From Bolinopsis microptera (lineage: Eukaryota > Ctenophora > Tentaculata > Lobata > Bolinopsidae), in NCBI RefSeq assembly GCF_026151205.1, contig NC_087072.1:12562169-12626168 (forward strand): a stretch of DNA of 64,000 nucleotides. The letters run 5' to 3'. Both the position numbers and the translations under genes were made by a program. The notes beneath the pieces were generated by a model. That model made no database searches. It had not been told where the DNA came from and saw only the letters and a list, made by a program, of their open reading frames with translations. Positions 56,768 to 64,000 of this stretch are shown here, one piece after another. Position 1 is the first letter of the stretch, and each line of letters opens with the position of its first letter.

Positions 56768-59132
56768 ATGCAGACATCTGAAATGTTAAGGAACTTAGTG
56801 AAAGAATTAACGAAGGGTTATGGAGAATCACACAACCACGAGCATGCTGAAAAAGTTGCTGCAAATGCCGCCAAAATCTACTCTGCTATGAAAGAAGACA
56901 TTCCCGACCTTCACAAAAAAGGTAATTCAAGCGTATTTCTTCGCCTACCGCACTTTATTTGATCGCCCAAATTATACCACCATCACAAGCTCAATACAAC
57001 TGGTATTCAAGGTCCTGACTAGTTGTAGCGGGTGCTAACTGATTCTAACTGTATCAGGAGCTAAGGAAGTTGTGACAAGCGCTGCGTGGCTTCACGATGT
57101 GTTGGACCACAAGATGATATCTGATCCAGTGGAGTATAACAGAAAGGAGCAGGTGATGAGAGACTTCTTAGCAGCTCGGTTCAGTGATCAGCAAGTCACA
57201 CTTATATTCGATATAATTGAAAATGTATCGTTCTCCAAGGAGGTAACTGTTAAGATGCTGCCTATTTGATTCATGCTTTAATTAAATCATGATAATGATA
57301 TGCAGTACTAAATTTCCTGGCAAAGCTTACGTGATGGCAAGTTCTGTTGTTATGTAATTATCTTTCTTTTTATAACACATTTTTGTGCACATTCCAGTAA
57401 TCCTATTAAAACACAGGTTAAAGGTCTGAAGAAAGATCTGGGAGAGTATGAGGTACTGAGGAACATGGTGTCCGATGCTGATAAGTTGGAAGCTATTGGG
57501 GAAGTGGGAGTGTTGAGGTGTTATCAGTACACAACAGAGAGTCAACCTCACTTATCAACTCAACAGGTAGAGTCATGTTATCAGTACACAACAGAGAGTC
57601 AACCTCACTTATCAACTCAACAGGTAGAGTCATGTTATCAGTACACAACAGAGAGTCAACCTCACTTATCAACTCAACAGGTAGAGTCATGTTATCAGTA
57701 CACAACAGAGAGTCAACCTCACTTATCAACTCAACAGGTAGCGTCATGTTATTAGTACACAACAGAGAGTCAACCTCACTTATCAACTCAACAGGTAGAG
57801 TCATGTTATTAGTACACAACAGAGAGTCAACCTCACTTATCAACTCAACAGGTAGAGTCATGTTATCAGTACACAACAGAGAGTCAACCTCACTTATCAA
57901 CTCAACAGGTAGAGTCATGTTATCAGTACACAACAGAGAGTCAACCTCACTTATCAACTCAACAGGTAGAGTCATGTTATCAGTACACAACAGAGAGTCA
58001 ACCTCACTTATCAACTCAACAGGTAGCGTCATGTTATCAGTACACAACAGAGAGTCAACCTCACTTATCAACTCAACAGGTAGAGTCATGTTATCAGTAC
58101 ACAACAGAGAGTCAACCTCACTTATCAACTCAACAGGTAGAGTCATGTTATCAGTACACAACAGAGAGTCAACCTCACTTATCAACTCAACAGGTAGAGT
58201 CATGTTATCAGTACACAACAGAGAGTCAACCTCACTTATCAACTCAACAGGTAGAGTCATGTTATCAGTACACAACAGAGAGTCAACCTCACTTATCAAC
58301 TCAACAGGTAGAGTCATGTTATCAGTACACAACAGAGAGTCAACCTCACTTATCAACTCAACTTACTTCCGTTTAAGATGAAGCAGTCTTTATTTTACGT
58401 ACCAGCAAAATGTTTTATGAATTGTATCTGTTATATTGATGATTTATTTGACGTCCAGGTGGTCTAATTTATTCATTATACTAGCTTATAACTACCTGTA
58501 TTACCTGGCAATGTAAATGGCCCCTCTACACTCTACACTATACACTCTACACTCTACACTCTACACATGGCCTTGTATAGTGTGTACATGACCCTGTATA
58601 GTGTGTACATGACCCTGTACAGTGTGTACATGACCCTGTATAATGTGTACATGACCCTGTACAATGTGTACATGACCCTGTACAGTGTGTACATGACCCT
58701 GTATAGTGTGTACATGACCCTGTATAGTGTGTACATGACCCTGTATAGTGTGTACATGACCATGTATAGTGTGTACATGACCCTGTACAGTGTATAGTGT
58801 GTAGTGTGTACATGACCCTGTATAGTGTATAGTGTGTAGTGTGTACATGACCCTGTATAGTGTATAGTGTGTAGTGTGTACAGTGTACATGCGAAATAGA
58901 GCACACGTTATTTATCACCTACATATTATTATCTATGTTTCGTATATCCCAGGTAATAGCAGAAATGAAGCAACATTGTGAGGATAAGCTGTTACGTCTC
59001 TACACAGACTACATCCGGACAAGAGCGGGTAAAGATTTGGGAGCTGGACTGCATAAATCCGTGCAGAATTTCCACCAAGGTGTTACTTCTCTGGAGGAGA
59101 TATTGTCCAAACATTCCGTTAATGGAGCGTAG
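56768..59132 (+). CDS. HD-domain phosphohydrolase-like protein, 4 exons
   Basis: Exons: 56768-56921, 57058-57242, 57417-57566 (using the first of many donors) and 58953-59132. They total 669 nt, 222 residues, the usual size of YedJ/YpgQ-type HD proteins. Metal-binding HD motifs: HNHEHAEKV near residue 24, AAWLHD near residue 60 (the HD pair), and a late acidic DADKLEAIG near residue 132. Such proteins hydrolyse phosphate monoesters or (d)NTPs; the substrate here is unknown. Exon 4 (VIAEMKQHCEDKLLRLYTDY, TRAGKDLG) completes the helical domain. The end of exon 3 and its donor are repeated 15 times in a 57-bp array; donors of copies 1-4 keep the frame and would add 19 residues each, while copy 5 has an in-frame TAG. 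Intron 3 also holds a 21-bp minisatellite. Confidence 0.82.
57513..58367 (+). repeat. 57-bp minisatellite, 15 copies, duplicating the HD exon 3 donor
   Basis: Each unit has the end of exon 3 (coding for CYQYTTESQPHLSTQQ), the donor CAG|GTAGAG and a few intron bases. Copies are nearly identical, differing mainly by cagta/tagta and gtaga/gtagc variants. The last copy lacks the donor. Because 57 is divisible by three, open frames run across the array on both strands. Confidence 0.95.
58560..58885. repeat. 21-bp minisatellite in HD gene intron 3
   Basis: About 15 copies of tgtacatgaccctgtatagtg with c/t and a/g variants, degenerating to a longer unit at the right end. Reads open in several frames, not a gene. 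Confidence 0.95.
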
Positions 59133-59335
59133 AAATAGTTTGTTTTCTTACATTGTTTTGCATCATAAGTTATTCAATTTTATGTTGATTTTTCTACTAA
59201 TTTATCAGATTATTTTCAGGTTTTTACTTTTTATATTATCGTGAGTTCGACTTTTGGATCATTATTTTATCAAATATATCTTGTTATTATTCCTTATCAA
59301 GGTTTGAATTTTATGTCATACAACATAACCAATTA

Positions 59336-59697
59336 CAGTGGAACCTCTATAAGTATATACCAATTACCATGCCTCTATATACCGGGTACCTCCATATATA
59401 TTCCCCCAAACTTGTAGTTAATTAGCTTAATTGCAAAAAATGTGATTTACACCATCTCATACCGCATTTAGTGGTGATTGAAGTACAAGCTTTATTGCAA
59501 CTATGATAAGACTTAAAGAACTTTAAATGGGGGTATATGTGACGCTTGACAGGTTATTTGACAGAAACTGGGCGTTGGGATCAGGTTAAACCTCTCGACT
59601 AGTAGTAGAGTATAGCTCTATACCGGGTTTTGATTTTTTTAAATACACCCTGCACTTTTATTATCCCTCGAGAGGCCCGGTATATTGAGGTATGACT
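59336..59697. mobile_element. pogo/Tigger-like MITE
   Basis: The left end is cagtggaacctctataagta and the right end tattgaggtatgactg, inverted, with TA on both sides. An inner block (tataccgggtacc / ggcccggtata) is also inverted. About 360 bp, no ORF. Confidence 0.65.
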
Positions 59698-59699
59698 GT

Positions 59700-60169
59700 A
59701 TATGTTAAAGCTCACCTTTTTTATGTTTTTTGTTCTTACCCTCGTTCCATTTTCATACCAACCTAAGAATAAGCTAATTATTTTTTAACGTACGTACGTA
59801 GTATTTATTTAACGTACGTAGTATTTATTTCGTATTTAAATTTTACGAACATTCCGCGTTATTGATCTTGTCTGATAATTACCGGCTACGAAATATGGCA
59901 GTCGAATTTCAATTAAAATTAGTCATCAATACTGCTACTAAACAGTAAACAAATAAATTAAATTAATTTATGGGCAGATTTGAATTTGAGTGTATTATCC
60001 TAACATGCGCTGCCAAAATGGCTATTTAAATATAATCGTTTCTTTGTTTTCTTTTAATGCAATAACACTTGATTCCGTTGACAAAATATCAATACTGAAT
60101 ATTCTATTCAACTGAAAATATCAATGATGTAATGTAATTTTCTCAAATGAAAAACTACACTCCCATAGC
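59700..60169. other. Intergenic before the sorting nexin gene
   Basis: AT-rich. A short duplication (acgtacgtagtatttattt twice, 59790-59832) is the only structure noted. Confidence 0.5.
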
Positions 60170-60199
60170 ATGACGGACAGCCAGGACCCACTTACCTAA
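60170..60199 (+). CDS. Possible 9-codon upstream ORF of the sorting nexin
   Basis: ATG at 60170 opens MTDSQDPLT and stops at TAA 60197-60199, two bases before the main ATG (60202), in another frame. Such placement can reduce main-frame translation or depend on reinitiation. It is only meaningful if transcription starts upstream of 60170. Confidence 0.4.
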   Translation: MTDSQDPLT

Positions 60200-60201
60200 C
60201 A

Positions 60202-62346
60202 ATGAATAACCTCCAGGCCCTGTACCGGCCCGAACTCTCCCCTCTATTCCTAATCAGATGCTCCCTTACCCTTATCTCTGTCTGGTATGTGACATGTGGA
60301 GCCTCCTCCTACATCCTGGTCTTGTTATCTATTGTATCTACCCTCTACCTCGCTAGTACTCTACTCTCTAAGTACTCTATACTTACCTCTCTAAAGGTAG
60401 ACACCTTCATGGAGAGCTGGACTTACCCTCAGGATTGTCTGAGGAACTTCTTTGTTATCAGGGACTTTAAACCCTTCCCTGATAACCTCAACTACTCGGT
60501 CATATCCCGGCCTATATACATCCTGCTGGACAATGTGATTGAGAAGTTTGTGTTAAGCTGGCACGCTGGCATCACCACCAGTAAGAGTTTCCCAAGACTG
60601 GTGAGATTGGAGCTGGTGCAGGCTATACACCAAGTCTACTACAGATGTGGACTTGTTAACAAGTATGATATCATAGAGCACGTAATGGGGGTATACTTGG
60701 TGAGGTTAGAAGAAGTGGTAAACTCCACCTCCCCCACTCTCACTCAGATCCAACACACTGCTGCCCTCAACCACCAGTCTCAGGATCAGTACGTGCGCGC
60801 CATATGTGATCTCCTCATGAGGATCAGTCTGTCCAAGGTTAATTACGAGTGTGAAGCACTGCGGGCGGTCCTCCGTGAGATCCTCTCCTCACAGCTGCTA
60901 AACGTGCTGGTGGAGACCTTCTCCGATCCTTCCACCCTCTACAAACTGATAGTGGAGCTGGTGGAGGACGATGATGAAGAGGAGTTCTCTGGAATCAGTG
61001 ACGACGACAAGGAATTTCTGAGGAACAAGCCTCATGATAAGAAGTGTTTCGAGATAATATCGGAGGAGCTTGAAGAGGATGACACCTCCACAACTATACA
61101 GTTCGCCTCTCTAGATTGCAGTCCTGGAGAAAGGTCCAATAAGTTCAGGATTCCTAAAGTCAGGTTGTTTGGGGTAGGTATCACCAGGTTTGCTGTTTAT
61201 GTTATCGAATATTCTGATAAACTGTGGAATCCTGACCTCGGAGATCAAAGTGATATTTCTATCCATCTGCTGGGTCGGAGATTTAATGAGTTCGCTGCTC
61301 TACACGAACGCTTACTAAAGGATAAGACTACTAAACCGTTTGTAAAGAAAGTGAACTTCCCCAGCAAAGAACCCCTCTCCTCCTTCCCCTTCAACAGACT
61401 CGACAGGGAGTTTCTGAGTAGTAGACGAGATCTGTTTACACAGTATCTTAACGAGATCTGCCAGTATGATGAGGTCCTGCAGAGCGAGAATATGAAGGAG
61501 TTTCTGGGATACAACTGTGAGGAGATCACTGTCTTCAAAGCTAAGAGTTCTAGTTTTATCGAATCTAAGATAGGAAAGAACATAACAAAGATGCTGAGGA
61601 GCTTCTCCAGAGGTCTCTCCCTGTCCGACACCAGAGCAGAAACCTGCGATGAGAGTTTGCTGGATATCAGCTCTGAGATGTTCGCCTCGTACAAGGACAG
61701 TATTCGGAAAACCAAGAAACTGACTGCGCTCTCTCACGATCACGCTAAGTTCCTGAAAGCACCTCCCAGCGCTGACATATCGGACACACTGGAGAAATAC
61801 ATCAGAGAAAAGATGGAGGCAGGTGAGAAAGGACCGTGTGTACCCTCCCCCTGTCAGTACTACAACCGTGAGAATACTTGTGTCAGTATCAGGGACAGTC
61901 AGTTTGCTTCCACTCTCCTTCATACCATTCAGCTTGCTTTCTCCAAATCAGAAACAATTCTGGGCACATACGGTCTAGCTCAAGTACTTACAACTGTGCT
62001 GAGATTACCAATTAACCGTTACTTTATCAACAAGATAAACACGCTGACCTCAGAGAACTACTGGTTTGTATACCTCACAAAACTAAACCAGCTTCTCTTC
62101 GAGTTGGAACCAGAAGAAGGTTCTGAACTTGTTGTGGGTCGTGAGGAGTTTGTTCGGAGAATCAAGGAGAAGGTGGGTCGTGAGAGGTTGTTGAGTTTGT
62201 TTGGTACTGAACAAGCTCTGCTGAACATTGCTGATAGTCTGGCGGACCAAGTTGTTAACAAAGCCATGTTGTTTCTTATTGTTGATCATTTTCTTGGTAT
62301 GTTTGTTCCTGAACTGGAGTTTGAGCTGAAGTCTTTGTACCGATGA
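60202..62346 (+). CDS. SNX19: SNX19-like sorting nexin (PXA-PX-Nexin_C), intronless
   Basis: 714 residues, single exon. The N-terminus has hydrophobic segments (about 14-62, LTLISVWYV and VLLSIVSTLYLAS), then a PXA domain (about 78-265, with SWHAGITT and LVRLELVQAIHQVYYRCGL), an acidic linker (DDDEEEFSGISDDDKEF), and a PX domain (about 318-445, with GRRFNEFAALHERLL and FPSKEPLSSFPFNRLDREFLSSRR). The C-terminal nexin domain (about 570-700) has YWFVYLTKLNQLLF. No RGS domain is seen between PXA and PX, which separates it from SNX13/14/25 and favours SNX19. Members tether the ER to endosomes or lysosomes and bind lipids. The gene has no introns although several neighbours have many, so a retrocopy is possible. 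The start is the first ATG of this frame. Confidence 0.85.
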   Translation: MNNLQALYRPELSPLFLIRCSLTLISVWYVTCGASSYILVLLSIVSTLYLASTLLSKYSILTSLKVDTFMESWTYPQDCLRNFFVIRDFKPFPDNLNYSVISRPIYILLDNVIEKFVLSWHAGITTSKSFPRLVRLELVQAIHQVYYRCGLVNKYDIIEHVMGVYLVRLEEVVNSTSPTLTQIQHTAALNHQSQDQYVRAICDLLMRISLSKVNYECEALRAVLREILSSQLLNVLVETFSDPSTLYKLIVELVEDDDEEEFSGISDDDKEFLRNKPHDKKCFEIISEELEEDDTSTTIQFASLDCSPGERSNKFRIPKVRLFGVGITRFAVYVIEYSDKLWNPDLGDQSDISIHLLGRRFNEFAALHERLLKDKTTKPFVKKVNFPSKEPLSSFPFNRLDREFLSSRRDLFTQYLNEICQYDEVLQSENMKEFLGYNCEEITVFKAKSSSFIESKIGKNITKMLRSFSRGLSLSDTRAETCDESLLDISSEMFASYKDSIRKTKKLTALSHDHAKFLKAPPSADISDTLEKYIREKMEAGEKGPCVPSPCQYYNRENTCVSIRDSQFASTLLHTIQLAFSKSETILGTYGLAQVLTTVLRLPINRYFINKINTLTSENYWFVYLTKLNQLLFELEPEEGSELVVGREEFVRRIKEKVGRERLLSLFGTEQALLNIADSLADQVVNKAMLFLIVDHFLGMFVPELEFELKSLYR

Positions 62347-62595
62347 AATTTTTTGTTGATTGTTTGAATCTTGGTTTGAAGAGATGTTTGGAGATTTTGT
62401 TTATAGATTTATTCATTCTTAATGACCTTTTTTGTGTTTAATCTCAGATTGAGTCCGTAGTTACAAAATGCTTAATTTTACTATCGGCATGCATATCATG
62501 TTTCATCAGAGATTTAACTTCACATTATTTCAGAATCTCAGAGTTTATTATAATTGAAAATTAATCTATATTTTTATACGTGTGAAATTTTTAAA
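62347..62595. other. Sorting nexin 3' flank
   Basis: AT-rich 3' UTR and spacer before the LINE tail. No further feature. Confidence 0.5.
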
Positions 62596-64000
62596 TTAAT
62601 AATAATAATAATAATAAGTAGGAATTTATACATCGCTTTATAGCCATAAAGAACTCAAAACCCAAAGATTCAGTTCAAACCATCTAAAGCGACTCATGAG
62701 TAACATGTACATAAGAACTTATTTTTATGAAGTATGGATTTTATGAGAGAGGTAATACATGATACTTATACAAATACGTTTTCAAAGAGATGAGTTTTTA
62801 GTTTCTTTTTAAATAAGACGATATCAGTTAGTGTTCTCAATTGATAAGGAAGCTGATTCCAAACAGAGGGTCCGCAGTAGCTGAAACTTCTCTCGGTTTT
62901 ACTATAGTTTGAAATAGGAGGAACATTTAGGAGGAAATAGTCTTCTTCAGTTCTTAGTACACGTACAGGTTGACTCTTGATGTCAATACATTTGGTGATA
63001 TACTCCGGAGCTATGTTGTTGACGCATTTGAATACGGTTAGAGCAATCTTATACTCTATTCGTTGTCGTATTGGAAGAAAATGGGCTTTTTTCAGGAATG
63101 GAGTGACACTGTCCCATTTTTTGATAGCTTTCCAACCAAACAAGAATCGAACACAGGAATTTTGTACCTTCTGGAGTTTCTTTATGAGAAGATCGGGTAA
63201 ACCGTATAGGAGTCCATTGCAGTAGTCTAGTTTTGAAAAGATCAAGCAGTGAATGAGCTGTCTTTTTAGATCATAGTTAAGCTTCGAGCCTATAACTCGA
63301 AGGTTCCTCAGATGGATGTTGCAGCAACTGATAATTGAATTTATTTGATCTTCAAATGTTAGGAATTGATCAAATAGGACACCTAAACTTTTCACTGTGC
63401 GGGATGCCTCCACAGGGTCAGCTGCATTGTCAAGTTGTATTGAATCGACTGGACATGAAGAGTAACTGTTCTTGGTCTGTACTACAAGAGCTTCTGTTTT
63501 GTTTTGGTTCAGTTTGAGTTTATTTTGGGTCATCCAGGTTTTAATATCTTCAAAACAATTTGTTATTCTCTCTTCGATTGTTGACAGATCTCGAAATAGT
63601 GGGTTAAACTCAATGTACAGTTGAGTGTCATCTGCGTACATATGGATGTTAAATCCATGTCTCTTTGCGATCTGATTGAGCTCCTTTGTGTAAAGTATAA
63701 ACAGAATTGGACCTAGAATTGAACCTTGCGGGACTCCAATTCTAAGGAAGCATCTCTTTGATCTTGATTTATCAATAGTTACTGTGAAGGATCTGTTATT
63801 AAGGTATGATGTAAACCATTCGAGAACAGTACCTTCAAAACCAAAGTCCTTTTTTAGTTTTTTTAGGAGCAAGTGATGATTTACAGTATCAAAAGCAGCA
63901 CTGAGGTCCAAAAGGAGGAGGATAACCTTGCTTTTCATGTCACTGATACAAAGAAGATCATTGTAGATGGTAAGGGTTGCAGTTTCGCAGCTATGATTTG
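62596..64000 (-). mobile_element. CR1/L2-like LINE, 3' part
   Basis: On the minus strand the element's 3' end is a (tta)n microsatellite (62597-62620), as in CR1/L2-type LINEs. The coding region extends past the window end, so the 5' part is not visible. Confidence 0.8.
62766..64000 (-). CDS. CR1-like reverse transcriptase (cut by window end)
   Basis: The frame is open from the window edge to the stop at 62766. RT motifs in order: LLLDLSAAFDTVNHHLLL (block with catalytic Asp), GVPQGSILGPILFILYT, the catalytic MYADDTQLY, and the thumb region VKSLGVLFD. The C-terminal end (YGLPDLLIKKLQKVQN, CVRFLFGWKAI, PIRQRIEYKI, SVWNQLPYQLR) is the standard C-terminus of CR1/L2/jockey-like ORF2 proteins. 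No stops or frameshifts were seen in the visible 400 residues, so it may be recently active. It lies 420 bp from the sorting nexin stop codon on the opposite strand. Confidence 0.9.
   Translation of the reverse strand, partial: NHSCETATLTIYNDLLCISDMKSKVILLLLDLSAAFDTVNHHLLLKKLKKDFGFEGTVLEWFTSYLNNRSFTVTIDKSRSKRCFLRIGVPQGSILGPILFILYTKELNQIAKRHGFNIHMYADDTQLYIEFNPLFRDLSTIEERITNCFEDIKTWMTQNKLKLNQNKTEALVVQTKNSYSSCPVDSIQLDNAADPVEASRTVKSLGVLFDQFLTFEDQINSIISCCNIHLRNLRVIGSKLNYDLKRQLIHCLIFSKLDYCNGLLYGLPDLLIKKLQKVQNSCVRFLFGWKAIKKWDSVTPFLKKAHFLPIRQRIEYKIALTVFKCVNNIAPEYITKCIDIKSQPVRVLRTEEDYFLLNVPPISNYSKTERSFSYCGPSVWNQLPYQLRTLTDIVLFKKKLKTHLFENVFV

Noticed and set aside
15964-58367. CRISPR-like arrays
   Set aside because: The tandem repeats have no regular repeat-spacer structure and the DNA is clearly eukaryotic.
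57493-58381. Two 287-residue repeat proteins on opposite strands
   Set aside because: They are the 57-bp minisatellite read in open frames; the period is a multiple of three, so every frame without a stop stays open.
58547-58918. Tyr/His/Thr-rich repeat proteins
   Set aside because: Open frames across the 21-bp minisatellite in an intron.

Overview
The window is animal nuclear DNA. Host genes have GT-AG introns of about 100 to 3,700 bp, the sequence is AT-rich, and mobile elements are dense. The gene set (BBS9, a DC-STAMP-domain protein, NDOR1, a CoREST homologue with split SANT domains, a rhodopsin-like receptor) points to a ciliated metazoan. CR1-like and RTE-like LINEs and many TIR elements suggest an invertebrate, but I cannot name the phylum. 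Splice sites were placed by eye from conserved protein sequence and phase. The spliced lengths of the five intron-containing genes all divide by three, but single-base errors in boundaries are possible.

Layout. 1-5050: 5' part of a CR1-like LINE on the minus strand (ORF1 plus the start of ORF2). 5303-9628: a 4.3-kb element with very long inverted repeats and other elements nested inside it. 9824-11054: a decayed hAT-like element. 13279-27930: BBS9 (minus, 13 exons), with a carboxylesterase gene on the opposite strand in intron 7 and three identical tRNA-Gly(UCC) genes plus a G/C-homopolymer-ended element in intron 5. 28523-33900: NDOR1 (minus, 8 exons) with an intronless receptor gene in intron 4. 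34711-35735: a katanin con80-domain protein (minus). 36131-42207: a DC-STAMP/DCST-like gene (minus, 10 exons). 42760-53170: a transposon-rich gap with a pogo-like MITE carrying a retro-insertion, a TTAA-flanked MITE, an RTE LINE with an exact target-site duplication, a 755-bp tandem duplication and several palindromes. 53681-55348: CoREST (plus). 56768-59132: an HD-domain protein (plus, 4 exons). 60202-62346: an intronless SNX19-like sorting nexin (plus). 62596-64000: another CR1-like LINE (minus), cut by the window end.

The most unusual signal is a repeated theme. Short tandem duplications (34 to 73 bp) sit exactly on gene or exon edges. They copy 5' splice sites (BBS9 exon 8 five times, katanin-like exon 2 three times, HD gene exon 3 fifteen times), 3' splice sites (BBS9 exons 6 and 9), the BBS9 start codon, the DCST stop codon and the NDOR1 5' flank. 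A second unusual signal is a family of elements whose ends are long runs of G and C with 7-bp target-site duplications.

Functionally the host genes are unrelated housekeeping, ciliary and signalling genes. BBS9 (BBSome), the katanin-like protein and the DCST protein fit a ciliated or flagellated cell context, but I see no operon-like coupling.
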